From NCBI RefSeq assembly GCF_009363095.1, contig NZ_CP045295.1, forward strand, positions 3,467,501 to 3,531,500: a stretch of 64,000 nucleotides of DNA, read 5' to 3'. The position numbers were made by a program, and so were the translations under genes. The notes under the pieces were generated by a model. It had not been told where the DNA came from and ran no database searches. It saw only the letters and a list, made by a program, of their open reading frames with translations. Source of the stretch: Paenibacillus cellulositrophicus. GTDB taxonomy: Bacteria; Bacillota; Bacilli; Paenibacillales; Paenibacillaceae. Positions 53,651-62,031 of the stretch are shown piece by piece (within the stretch, counting starts at the first letter, position 1; each line of letters begins with the position of its first letter).

Positions 53651-54589
53651 ATGACTTCAAACCTGATGCAAGCTGTTCATATTCACCAGTATGGAGGACC
53701 GGAGGAGCTGAGACTGGAACAACTGCCTGTGCCTGTTCCTAAACCGGAGGAAGTTTTGATTCGTGTTCATGCCGTCGGCGTACTGCCTGTGGATTGGGCG
53801 TATCGTCAAGGACTGATGAAGGAGCATGTCCCGCTGCAGCTTCCTTTCATCTCGGGTTCAGCTGTAGCGGGAGTCGTCGCCGATGTCGGTTCCCGTGTAT
53901 CGAAGTTTCGAAAAGGTCAGGCGGTATTCGGCAGAGCCAGTCAAGGCGCATGCGCGGAGTTCGTCACAACAACAGTGGACACTCTTGCAAGCATGCCGCC
54001 CAAACTCTCCTTCCGCGAAGCAGCCACCATATCAGGAGGGGCTACCACGGCATGGATGGCGCTGTTCGCTCATGGTCATTTGCAGCCAGGCCAGCGTGTT
54101 CTGGTTCATGCGGCGGCCGGAGGGGTCGGGTCGTATGCCGTTCAATTGGCCAAATGGAAAGGCGCCGAAGTCATCGGCACATGTTCGGGGGACCATATCG
54201 ACTACGTCAAATCGCTGGGTGCCGACACTGTCATCGATTATCGAACAACCCGATTTGAGGACAGAGCACACGACGTGGACCTGGTTCTGGACGGAGTTGG
54301 CGGTGACACGCTGGAGCGCTCCTGGTCCATCGTGAGACGCGGGGGAACCTTGCTCTCGCTTGTAGACGTCCCCTCTACGGAGCGGGCTCAGCAATTGGGC
54401 ATTACTGCGCGGTTCAGCAACGAGCTCGCACCCGATACCGTTTTCCAGCAAATAGGACAGTTGATCGCAGACGGACAAATAAAGGCACCGGTCGGAAGGG
54501 AATTTCCATTGCATGAGATCCAACAAGCTCACGAGCTATGCCAAACCGGCCATGGACGGGGACGAATCGTGCTTCGGGTCGCGGATTGA
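53651..54589 (+). CDS. Zinc-free MDR oxidoreductase (quinone reductase-like)
   Basis: 312 residues from the ATG at 53651 (AAGGAGATGGAAG upstream). Medium-chain dehydrogenase/reductase: N-terminal GroES-like domain (YGGPEELRLEQLPVPVPKPE, then VGVLPVDW) and Rossmann domain with VLVHAAAGGVGSYAVQLAKW. The structural zinc ligands are missing, so it belongs to the quinone oxidoreductase (Qor) group that uses NADPH. Co-transcribed with the MFS exporter under the divergent LysR. Confidence 0.9.
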   Translation: MTSNLMQAVHIHQYGGPEELRLEQLPVPVPKPEEVLIRVHAVGVLPVDWAYRQGLMKEHVPLQLPFISGSAVAGVVADVGSRVSKFRKGQAVFGRASQGACAEFVTTTVDTLASMPPKLSFREAATISGGATTAWMALFAHGHLQPGQRVLVHAAAGGVGSYAVQLAKWKGAEVIGTCSGDHIDYVKSLGADTVIDYRTTRFEDRAHDVDLVLDGVGGDTLERSWSIVRRGGTLLSLVDVPSTERAQQLGITARFSNELAPDTVFQQIGQLIADGQIKAPVGREFPLHEIQQAHELCQTGHGRGRIVLRVAD

Positions 54590-54596
54590 ATTCAGA

Positions 54597-54619
54597 AGGG
54601 CCGACAACGGCCCTTTTTT
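54597..54619 (+). terminator. Intrinsic terminator of MFS-oxidoreductase
   Basis: AGGGCC-N6-GGCCCT stem followed by six T. Confidence 0.88.
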
Positions 54620-54775
54620 AGCTGGTGCAAGACCATGCAGTATCGGGTAGGATGCTCAACAGAAACCTGTGGCTCCAAGGATAAACGGTATTGAAGTTGC
54701 AAGGTGTAATCAGTACACTGGAATTGACTTAACTTGAATATCGAGACTTCCACGTCATAAATACAGGTGAAAAAC

Positions 54776-55540
54776 ATGCTGCCATTAGAGCGACAAAAGA
54801 AAATCATCGATCTGCTGAACGTCCGCAAGGTGCTGAAGATGAACGAGCTGACCGAAGAGCTGGACATCTCCGTGGACACGCTGCGCAGGGACATCAATGT
54901 GCTGGCCAATCAGGGGAAAATCGTCAAAATCTATGGCGGCATCAAGCTGGCCGAGCCCAAGTATGGCGAGCCTTCCATGGATGAGCGCATGATCGACCGC
55001 CTGGAGGAGAAGGAAACCATCGCCCGGAAATGCTGCGAATACATTCAGGACGGGGATTGCATTTATATCGACAGCGGCTCGACGACGTACCATATTGCCA
55101 AATACATCAAGGACAAGAAGAAGCTGACGGTCATTACCAACTCCATCCCGGTCATTACCGAGCTGATGAACACCGATATCGAGCTGATGATCATCGGGGG
55201 AAAAATCCGTAAGGACGAGCAGTCGGTCGTAACGTTCGAGTATATTTTCAACTTTCATGAACTGAACGTCCTCAAGGCGTTTATTTGCTGCAGCGGCATC
55301 ACAACCGAACGGGGAATTTCCGACTACAACCTGGAGGAAGCGACCACGCGCAAAAAGATGATCGAGCTGTCCAAAGAGGTTTTCGTCGCCGCCGACAGCA
55401 GCAAATTCGGCCGGGACGTCACCATTGCGATCGCGCCGCTGGACAAAATCGATGCGATCGTGACAGACAACCTGGTGGACCGCAGCTATGCCGCCAAATT
55501 TAAGAAGACGCAGACGAAGCTTATTATTGCGGACGAATAG
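54776..55540 (+). CDS. DeoR family sugar-metabolism repressor
   Basis: 254 residues from the ATG at 54776 (AGGTG six bases upstream; a GTG at 54767 is also in frame). The N-terminal helix-turn-helix is LLNVRKVLKMNELTEELDIS, VDTLRRDINVLANQGKIVKI; the DeoR C-terminal sensor has YIDSGSTTYHIAKYI, IIGGKIRKDEQS and DNLVDRSYAAKF. Members sense phosphosugars. No sugar genes are adjacent: the next gene is a convergent MATE exporter. The target is unknown. Confidence 0.9.
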   Translation: MLPLERQKKIIDLLNVRKVLKMNELTEELDISVDTLRRDINVLANQGKIVKIYGGIKLAEPKYGEPSMDERMIDRLEEKETIARKCCEYIQDGDCIYIDSGSTTYHIAKYIKDKKKLTVITNSIPVITELMNTDIELMIIGGKIRKDEQSVVTFEYIFNFHELNVLKAFICCSGITTERGISDYNLEEATTRKKMIELSKEVFVAADSSKFGRDVTIAIAPLDKIDAIVTDNLVDRSYAAKFKKTQTKLIIADE

Positions 55541-55570
55541 CGGACGAATAGCGGAGCAACCGCCTAACGC

Positions 55571-55620
55571 AAAAGGACTTTCCCTGATCGGCTGGCAAGC
55601 CGGGGAAAGTCCTTTTTTTT
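55571..55620. terminator. Bidirectional terminator between deoR-like and MATE genes
   Basis: AAAAGGACTTTCCC (55571-55584) pairs with GGGGAAAGTCCTTTT (55602-55616) followed by T; A/T runs on both sides serve both convergent genes. Confidence 0.88.
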
Positions 55621-55646
55621 ACCGTAAATATGGATATCGTATATAT

Positions 55647-57038
55647 TCAATCGATCAAACGGTGCTGATACCACTTCTTGCCCATGAAACGCAGCAGGAA
55701 GACGGTGCCGCGCACACCCCACTCACAGTTCATCGCCAGCCAGACGCCGACGATTCCCCAATGCAGCACAATGCCGAGCACATAGCCCAGGATGACCCGG
55801 AACAGCCACATCGACAGCATGGAGACCAGCGAGGTGAACTTGGAGTCCCCCGCGGCCCGCAGCGCCGATGGCATAATAAAGCTGATAGCCCAAAGCGGTA
55901 CCTGCGCGATCAGGTTGATGAGCAGGACCGTGAAGATGTCCCCGACGATTTCTTTCGGAGGGTGGAACAGGCTGACCAGCGGATGGAACAAGGCCATCAT
56001 GATCACACCCGTCAGCACGAAGGAGAAGGACGCCAGCCACAGGAACGTCTTGGTGAACTTGCGCGCGTCCTCCACGTTTCTCCGTCCGATGCACTGCCCC
56101 ACTACCGTCACCAGCGTGAGCGAGAGCGCGTTCGCCGGAATTTGGGATACGCCTGCCAGCGACCCGCTGATCGCATTGGTGGCGATGGCATATGTGCCAA
56201 GGCCGACGATGAAGATCTGGGTCAGCATTTTACCGCCGTTAAAGAACATCTGCTCCGCTGCAAACGGGATGCCAATGGAAAAGATTTTGCGGAGCATCTT
56301 CAGGTTCACCTGAACGATGGACCGGAGCTGGAAATGCAGATCGGTGTCCCTTTTCACCAGAAAGTACAGCGCGCAGGCGGCCGCCAGGTACCGGGCAATG
56401 TTGATCGCGATCGTCATGCCAAGCACGCCCATGTGCAGCAGGTTGATAAACACCAAATTCAGCGCGACGTAGGTCAGGTTCATGAACAGGGACAGCATGA
56501 GCGAAGCCCTCGATTTGCCGATCCCGCGCAGCGCCCCGCACACCGCTTCAGTAATGGCGATCCCCACAAAAGACACGCCGCCTCCGAGCAGATACACTTT
56601 GGCATTGTCCATGACTTCCGGCGAAGCCGCTCCGAACAGCACGCTGAGCAGCGGCTGGTGGAACAAGACCAGGATCAGACTGAGAGCCAGCGCCAGGATC
56701 GCGCAGGCGGAGACGGTGCTGGACGCTGCTTTGGAAACCATCAGGTCGTTGCCGCTGCCTTTATACTGCGCGACGACGACCGTTCCGCCCGTCGACATGG
56801 CGATAAAAACGCTGACCAGAAAAATATTAAGCGAGTCGACCATATTGACGGCGCTGATGGCGGCGACTCCGGCCGAACTGATCATGGCGGCGTTGACCAT
56901 GTTCAGCGAAATAATAAACGCCTGATCGATCAGAATCGGTATGAACAGGGAAATAATCTGCCGGTAATCGATCGATTCACCGGTAAGATGTTTGTCTAGC
57001 AGGCGCTCGGTGTTCGCCTTAAACTTTAGCTGATACAA
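55647..57038 (-). CDS. MATE family efflux transporter
   Basis: 463 residues with twelve membrane helices in two MatE halves. LFIPILIDQAFIISLNMVNA at helix 1 and GVAAISAVNMVDSLNIFLVS are typical of the DinF/NorM multidrug and toxic compound extrusion family; drugs are exported against Na+ or H+. The start appears to be TTG at 57038 with a weak ribosome site (GAAAG). A leader of about 220 bases containing two terminator-like hairpins separates it from its probable promoter, suggesting attenuation. Confidence 0.88.
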   Translation of the reverse strand: MYQLKFKANTERLLDKHLTGESIDYRQIISLFIPILIDQAFIISLNMVNAAMISSAGVAAISAVNMVDSLNIFLVSVFIAMSTGGTVVVAQYKGSGNDLMVSKAASSTVSACAILALALSLILVLFHQPLLSVLFGAASPEVMDNAKVYLLGGGVSFVGIAITEAVCGALRGIGKSRASLMLSLFMNLTYVALNLVFINLLHMGVLGMTIAINIARYLAAACALYFLVKRDTDLHFQLRSIVQVNLKMLRKIFSIGIPFAAEQMFFNGGKMLTQIFIVGLGTYAIATNAISGSLAGVSQIPANALSLTLVTVVGQCIGRRNVEDARKFTKTFLWLASFSFVLTGVIMMALFHPLVSLFHPPKEIVGDIFTVLLINLIAQVPLWAISFIMPSALRAAGDSKFTSLVSMLSMWLFRVILGYVLGIVLHWGIVGVWLAMNCEWGVRGTVFLLRFMGKKWYQHRLID

Positions 57039-57099
57039 GGGATCACTTTCTTTTTGTCGGATTAGGCATCTGGCAGCATGCCCACGTTTTTATAAAATG

Positions 57100-57123
57100 A
57101 AAAAACCCTTCGGAAAGAAGAGT
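57100..57123 (-). terminator. Leader terminator-like hairpin B (proximal to MATE)
   Basis: Minus strand ACTCTTC-TTTCC-GAAGGGT stem (one G-T pair) followed by six T. Confidence 0.6.
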
Positions 57124-57174
57124 CGGCTTGCCAGGTATGCGGATCTATGGGTCCACAAAGGACATAACGTCTTG

Positions 57175-57201
57175 AAAAAACGGCTCCTCAAAGGTCTGCC
57201 G
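57175..57201 (-). terminator. Leader terminator-like hairpin A (distal)
   Basis: Minus strand CGGC-AGA-CCT-TTG-AGG-A-GCCG followed by TTTTTT. Confidence 0.6.
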
Positions 57202-57253
57202 CGTTAATCAATCATACATATCGTATAGCAGGTTGGCTTTTTTCCTCTGGTTG

Positions 57254-57282
57254 AGGTTATCACCGGGGGTGGTCCCTGTCAA
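57254..57282 (-). promoter_or_regulatory. Probable MATE promoter
   Basis: Perfect -35 TTGACA, 17-base spacer, -10 TAACCT on the minus strand, about 215 bases before the MATE start. Confidence 0.45.
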
Positions 57283-57409
57283 CGGTTAATTTCTATGTTT
57301 TTTTCAAGGTATGAAAATATAGTTTATTCCGGTCCGTTTAAAAGGGATTTCGTTGGTCTGCAGCGAAGACAATGGAGTTTTGAAACGAATAGGGATGGAG
57401 GATTCATCG

Positions 57410-59320
57410 ATGGCAAGAATAATAAGGCCGGGCATTGTCGCAGCATGTCTTGCCCTGATCATGCTGCTTACGCTGGCCTTTCCGCAGCGGGCTTTTCTGG
57501 AAGAAGGCCCGAAGGTCATTTACGTGAAAACACTGACCGGAAAAACCATTACGCTGGGCGTTGAATTGTCAGACACGATTGAGAACGTTAAACAAAAAAT
57601 CCAGGACAAGGAGGGGATTCCGCCCGACCAGCAGCGCCTGATTTTTGCCGGGAAGCAACTCGAGGACGGCCGGACGCTTTCGGATTATGGCATTCAGTAT
57701 ACATTTACCCTTTACCTAGTACTTAGGTTCTCTCTTCAGGCAAGCGATTTTGATTTGGCCACCACGAAGAATTCGGTTCTAGCGTTTACGGAAAACATGT
57801 TTGCAGGCCACATTAGTGGGAGCGGAGAAGACGCTTTGAACAGCGTGCAGATTACCTCGCTGCCTGACCCGGCTTTGGGGAAACTGCAGCTTATCGAAGG
57901 AGAAACCTCGAAAGACGTGACCGAGGCTGAAGAAATTGATGCTTCCGATTTGGGGAATTTGAGATTTGTCCCTGCACCCGATTTCATAGGCACGGCTTCA
58001 TTCACCTGGAGAGCTAAGACCAATGCAGGCCTGGTCTCCACGGAAGCTAAGGTTAATATTACGATCCAAGAAACTCTAAGCAATAATGCTGATTTGAGCA
58101 GTTTGACTTTTTCGGCAGGGCAGTTGAGCCCGGAATTTGCTCCGATTGTTTCGGATTACAAATTGTCGGTGCCCTGTGGCGTTTCAGAAGTGACGTTGAA
58201 AGCCACGGTGGCGGATTCGAAAGCAACGATGACGATCAACGGCAGTCTGGCGGTAAGCGGACAAGAGACTCGTGTCTCGCTAAAACCCCTCTCGACTGAA
58301 GTTTCCTTGATCGTCACCGCACAGGATGGGACGACAGGTCTGTATACAGTGGAGGCATCCCATCCGGCCGACTGCACAGCTCCTGAGTGGCCGGCCGATA
58401 GCCGCTTGACCTTTTCCGGCGTCACGTCAGGAAACCTGACCTTGAACTGGCCGGCGGCGAAGGACGACAACAGCGTAGCATCCTACCGTGTCGCGTCCGG
58501 TTCAGGCGACGCAGTGACAGTCAGCAGCAGCGTCTATGCGTATAACGTTGCCGGGCTGTCGGCCGATACCGCCTATACGTTCAGCGTCACCGCCCTGGAT
58601 GCAGCCGGCAACGAAAGCCTGCCGCTGACGGGAAGTGCCGTGACTGCCAGCAAGCCTGGCGGAGGATCCGGCTCCTCGAGCAGTTGGCCTTCTACTACGC
58701 CTACCCAGCCGGTTCAGGAGCCGAAGCCTCCTGCCGAGCCGGACCCGGAGCAGGAGCTGCCGACGCCTGAACCGGATCCGTTCAGCGATATCACCGGCCA
58801 CTGGGCCAGTGCGGATATCCTCCGCGCGGTGAAGCTGGGGCTGGTCCGCGGCTACCCGGACGGTACGTTTGAGCCGAACATGCCGGTTTCGCGGGCGGAA
58901 TTTACCGTCATGCTGGCGCATAAGCTGAATTTGCAGCCTCATCAGGATAACCCTCCGCACCGGTTTACCGATCAGAACTCGATCGGGTTCTGGGCCGTTG
59001 ATGCTGTAATGGCCTCGTACCAATCAGGCGTGACTGCCGGATATCCGGACGGAAAATTCCGGCCCTGGGCACCCATATCCCGTGCGGAGATGGCGGTCAT
59101 GACCGCCAAGGCACTTGGCCTGGCGCAAGAAGCCGCGGGGCGCACCTCGTTTAACGACGACGCCCTGATTCCGGCGTGGGCGAAGCCCGCAGCGGCCGCC
59201 CTGGAGGAGCGCGGCCTGACCGTAGGCCGCGACGGCCGGAACTTTGCGGCCGCAGCCCGGACGTCTCGTGCCGAGGCCATCGTCCTGCTGCTCCGCCTCA
59301 TGGACGATCAGCAATCCTAA
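57410..59320 (+). CDS. Secreted SLH protein with an N-terminal ubiquitin domain
   Basis: 636 residues from the ATG at 57410 (GGAGG eight bases upstream). Signal peptide or helix at 6-27 ([17 protein letters not shown]). Residues 35-106 align without gaps to ubiquitin 1-72 with 61 identities by hand (e.g. [20 protein letters not shown]). The patch residues L8, I44 and V70 and lysines 6, 11, 27, 29, 33 and 48 are kept; Lys63 is Tyr; the C-terminal RGG is replaced by FSLQ, so it cannot be conjugated as ubiquitin is. Then follow a cadherin-like domain (112-220), a second beta-sandwich (226-318), FN3 (322-414), a Pro/Glu linker and three SLH repeats (458-636) for cell-wall attachment. Confidence 0.93.
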   Translation: MARIIRPGIVAACLALIMLLTLAFPQRAFLEEGPKVIYVKTLTGKTITLGVELSDTIENVKQKIQDKEGIPPDQQRLIFAGKQLEDGRTLSDYGIQYTFTLYLVLRFSLQASDFDLATTKNSVLAFTENMFAGHISGSGEDALNSVQITSLPDPALGKLQLIEGETSKDVTEAEEIDASDLGNLRFVPAPDFIGTASFTWRAKTNAGLVSTEAKVNITIQETLSNNADLSSLTFSAGQLSPEFAPIVSDYKLSVPCGVSEVTLKATVADSKATMTINGSLAVSGQETRVSLKPLSTEVSLIVTAQDGTTGLYTVEASHPADCTAPEWPADSRLTFSGVTSGNLTLNWPAAKDDNSVASYRVASGSGDAVTVSSSVYAYNVAGLSADTAYTFSVTALDAAGNESLPLTGSAVTASKPGGGSGSSSSWPSTTPTQPVQEPKPPAEPDPEQELPTPEPDPFSDITGHWASADILRAVKLGLVRGYPDGTFEPNMPVSRAEFTVMLAHKLNLQPHQDNPPHRFTDQNSIGFWAVDAVMASYQSGVTAGYPDGKFRPWAPISRAEMAVMTAKALGLAQEAAGRTSFNDDALIPAWAKPAAAALEERGLTVGRDGRNFAAAARTSRAEAIVLLLRLMDDQQS

Positions 59321-59358
59321 ACCGGGTGCAACGCTTAAAAATGGTATAACATGTAAAT

Positions 59359-59446
59359 AACCACCGCTTGCATTGAACTATTCTCTCGTTCGTTAGGCAT
59401 CCGCTAACCGTTGGAGGTCCGTTCACAAAGGCGGTGGTTTTTTTGT
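59359..59446 (+). terminator. Terminator of the ubiquitin-SLH gene
   Basis: AACCACCGC (59359-59367) pairs with GCGGTGGTT (59431-59439), then seven T. The 63-base loop holds a second small stem GTTAG/CTAAC, so a short structured RNA is also conceivable. Confidence 0.6.
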
Positions 59447-59475
59447 ATAATTCACGGGCAAGAAAGGAGAGCCAC

Positions 59476-59850
59476 ATGAAACGGGGTCGACTTAAAGTCA
59501 GTCAAATAATGATCACTCTAATCTATCCCATGGCGTTCTTCTGCTTTTTGAATCTGGATCAGCACTTGGATTCGTGGGCGATCCCTATTGCCGTTTTGAT
59601 TCTATTTAGCTTGCTGTGGGAAAACCTGGCCTATCTGCTGATATCCAACCTGTTAACCTGGGTGGTCGCGATCCCTTTATGGCTGGTTATCATGAAGCCT
59701 CAGGAAGAACAAACCTTCGCTATTTTCACGGCCTCCCTTCCGTTCATCATCCTGCTGTATATCGGGTGCGTTCTCATCCCGGAAGTGCTGATCGTCTCCG
59801 CAAAAAACTTCATCATAAAAGAGTTCAGGCGCCGTAATACAACGAAGTAA
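59476..59850 (+). CDS. Four-helix membrane protein, unknown function
   Basis: 124 residues from the ATG at 59476 (AAAGGAGAG upstream). Helices at about 9-27, 33-52, 55-75 and 82-108, with basic ends (MKRGRLKVSQ; IKEFRRRNTTK). An in-frame start 14 codons upstream lacks a ribosome site. There are no motifs I recognise. It lies between the ubiquitin-SLH gene and a convergent lipoprotein; nothing links it to either. Confidence 0.7.
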   Translation: MKRGRLKVSQIMITLIYPMAFFCFLNLDQHLDSWAIPIAVLILFSLLWENLAYLLISNLLTWVVAIPLWLVIMKPQEEQTFAIFTASLPFIILLYIGCVLIPEVLIVSAKNFIIKEFRRRNTTK

Positions 59851-59885
59851 CGGGGTAACCCCGACCACAGCTATAAGCGCAAAAA

Positions 59886-59903
59886 GCCGCTGTCTCCAGC
59901 GGC
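59886..59903 (-). terminator. Intrinsic terminator of the lipoprotein gene
   Basis: GCCGCTG-TCTC-CAGCGGC, followed on the minus strand by five T. The 17 bases 59887-59903 recur at 60804-60820. Confidence 0.8.
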
Positions 59904-60820
59904 ACTACAGCACTTATGTACGCTAAATAGAACGACTAACCGGCTATTTGCTGTTTCTTAACCATTGAGATCCTGTAAACTCCCACTTTTCTTTACCCAT
60001 GAAAAAACTGTAGTTGTTGTTTTCATCTCTACTCCAGTGAAGGCTTTTGACCGTTCCTTCTCTTTGATTAAAGATAAGGCTCCACTCAACTCCACCATCC
60101 ATAGAAACGTAGAATAGGCTTTTCGATGATTCTGCTGATTCGTCCGTTTGAGTTGTCATCATAACACATATGTCTTTATTCAAAAAGTAAGGGAGAACGG
60201 CCTTTATGTTTGAGCTTTTTAACTCGTCTGGAACAGGCAGGTTAAGATCGAACCATGACTTGCCTCCGTCGATTGACTTATAAGCCCCAACCTTCCCTTC
60301 AGCTGGTGTATTCGTTACGATCCAGCCGGTATTTGCATCGGTAAATGTGAAGGACTCTGCCCCGCCAGGTATTGTGCTGCCTTTCTGATCGCTGCTTGTC
60401 ACGATAGTCCACGTTTTACCTTGATCTGTGGATTGAGATAAAACCATTTTTACTGCAAACATTCCGATGGGTTCATACTGAGCCTTCCAAGTTATGTTTC
60501 CCGTAATGGCAGTTTCTTCTTTTGTTGACTGGGGATCTTGGCCCTGAGAATTCGTTTTTTCCGAATTCATCAATGTGGAAGGAGTATTCGTATTTTCTTT
60601 AACGTTGGAGTTACCCGAACATCCTGTAAAAATTAGAGATAGCATGACGATTGAGATAAAAGAAACAGCTCGCTTCATTAAGAACACCTCAATCCGGTTT
60701 TACTATATAGATGCCAAGTATACCCAGATTGTTTCTCTCAGCAATAAAACAAGTCCACTATTACGCTTATTCAGGCTGTCGAGAACGATCTCGGCAGCCT
60801 GAACCGCTGTCTCCAGCGGC
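59887..60820. repeat. 17-bp direct repeat flanking the lipoprotein gene
   Basis: CCGCTGTCTCCAGCGGC occurs at 59887-59903 and, identically, at 60804-60820, one on each side of the AT-richer lipoprotein gene. Each copy is itself a hairpin. Confidence 0.7.
59944..60678 (-). CDS. Lipoprotein with BNR/YCF48-like beta-propeller repeats
   Basis: 244 residues from the ATG at 60678 (GAGGTG upstream). Lipobox IFTGC (lipidated Cys near 20), then a Ser/Thr/Asn-rich linker of about 40 residues. The remainder has sialidase-type Asp-box patterns: STDQGKTWTIV, SIDGGKSWFDL and SMDGGVEWSLI, i.e. several blades of a BNR/YCF48-type propeller, too few for a whole one. The base composition is visibly more AT-rich than its neighbours. 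Function is unknown; it is a surface protein. Confidence 0.8.
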   Translation of the reverse strand: MKRAVSFISIVMLSLIFTGCSGNSNVKENTNTPSTLMNSEKTNSQGQDPQSTKEETAITGNITWKAQYEPIGMFAVKMVLSQSTDQGKTWTIVTSSDQKGSTIPGGAESFTFTDANTGWIVTNTPAEGKVGAYKSIDGGKSWFDLNLPVPDELKSSNIKAVLPYFLNKDICVMMTTQTDESAESSKSLFYVSMDGGVEWSLIFNQREGTVKSLHWSRDENNNYSFFMGKEKWEFTGSQWLRNSK

Positions 60821-62031
60821 TATTCAACATATATGCGCTGCACCCGGCTGCCGATCCGGCTCACGATTTCGTTAGTGACCGTTCCGCAGCGCGCGGCAAT
60901 CTCACCAGCGGTGATCTGCTCATCGCCATCTTGGCCGATCAGCGTGACGGTGTCCCCTAGCATTACGCCGTCGATACCGGTGACGTCGACGGTCAGCTGA
61001 TCCATGCAGATGCTGCCGATGATGGAGGCCCGCTGCCCGCGGATCAGGACTTGTCCACCCCCGTCCGACAGCATCCTTGGAACGCCGTCGGCATAGCCGA
61101 TGGACACCGTGGCGATCCGGATATCGCTTTCCGGCACGAAGCGGCGGCCGTAGCCGACCGGCTGGCCGGCCTGCACCTCCTTCACCTGCGTCACGGTCGC
61201 CTTGAGCGCCAGCACAGGCCGCAATTCGGCCTGGCACCGCACGGCGTCGCCCTCCTGGCTGAGCAGGCCGTACAGCGCGATCCCCGGCCGGGCCCGGTCA
61301 TAGCGCAGCTCAGGGTAATTCAGCATGCCGTAGCTGCTCTGAAGATGTACAAGGCCTGGATCGATGCCAGCTTTCTTGATTTGCGCGACCACACCATCAA
61401 AGTGAGCGATCTGCCGGCGCGTAAATTCGGTCTCCTCCGGTCCAAGTCCGTCCGACATGGACAAATGACTGAATATGCCCGTCACCCGAAGATTAACAAA
61501 GTCATAGCACCGCAGAATGGACTCCGTATCCTGGTGGGGCACGCCGAGCCGGTTCATGCCGGTATCGATTTTGACATGAACCTCCAGGTCGATACCGAGC
61601 GCTTCCAAGGCCTGCCCGTATTCCAAACTTACCATCGTCTGCGTCAGATGGTACCTGGCCAAATCGGCGGCCCTCTCTGGATCGGTGTAACCAAGGATTA
61701 GAATCTCCCCCTGGATGCCTTGTTCCCGCAAAAGGATCCCTTCCCCGATTTCCGCCACAGCGAAGCTATCCATCCCCGAACGGTTCAAATGCCCCGCGAT
61801 CTCCGTAATACCGTGTCCGTATGCATTAGCTTTAACCACCGCCATCAGGCGGCACCCGGAAGGGAGAAGCCGCTGGAGCTCTGCGGCGTTATGCCGCAAG
61901 TGATCCAGGCTGATTTCCGCCCACGCCCGGTGGGACAGGGAAGGCCGTGCCTCTCTCTTTTCGCCTGGAGAAGTAAGCGAGTATCCCCATCTCACAGGAA
62001 ACGTCTCTGCCCGAAGACGATGCGCCCTCAA
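60820..62031 (-). CDS. VanT-like alanine/serine racemase (soluble)
   Basis: 403 residues. PLP racemase: Lys in LMAVVKANAYGHGITE forms the Schiff base, the second-base Tyr is in VSIGYADGVPRML, and HVKIDTGMNRLG is present. Segments ILGYTDPERA and LVHLQSSYGMLNYPELRYDR resemble the racemase half of VanT more than housekeeping Alr. By hand alignment the Alr Tyr that lines the substrate pocket (SYRVPR in Geobacillus) is Ser here (SRVQR), as in serine racemases where it is Asn. The VanT membrane domain is absent. Start TTG at 62031 overlaps the VanXY stop (TTGA). It would supply D-Ser or D-Ala to the ligase two genes upstream. Confidence 0.75.
   Translation of the reverse strand: MRAHRLRAETFPVRWGYSLTSPGEKREARPSLSHRAWAEISLDHLRHNAAELQRLLPSGCRLMAVVKANAYGHGITEIAGHLNRSGMDSFAVAEIGEGILLREQGIQGEILILGYTDPERAADLARYHLTQTMVSLEYGQALEALGIDLEVHVKIDTGMNRLGVPHQDTESILRCYDFVNLRVTGIFSHLSMSDGLGPEETEFTRRQIAHFDGVVAQIKKAGIDPGLVHLQSSYGMLNYPELRYDRARPGIALYGLLSQEGDAVRCQAELRPVLALKATVTQVKEVQAGQPVGYGRRFVPESDIRIATVSIGYADGVPRMLSDGGGQVLIRGQRASIIGSICMDQLTVDVTGIDGVMLGDTVTLIGQDGDEQITAGEIAARCGTVTNEIVSRIGSRVQRIYVE

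Larger units (their letters stand above)
57039..57409. other. Structured MATE leader and divergent promoter region
   Basis: 371 bases. Minus strand: a promoter TTGACA (57282-57277), 17 bases, TAACCT (57259-57254), then hairpin A with six T (57175-57201), a TATGTCC/GGA-CATA hairpin near 57130-57170, and hairpin B with six T (57100-57123) before the MATE start. This is the arrangement of a transcription-attenuation leader. I could not assign it to a known riboswitch class or T-box. Confidence 0.5.

Noticed and set aside
55488..56999. 503-codon plus-strand frame opposite the MATE exporter
   Set aside because: Composition (Asp, Gln, His, Arg) is that of an antisense frame; the MATE helices on the other strand are unmistakable.
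57039..57282. T-box or purine riboswitch before the MATE gene
   Set aside because: The T-box consensus and the purine core are absent, so I report only an unclassified leader.
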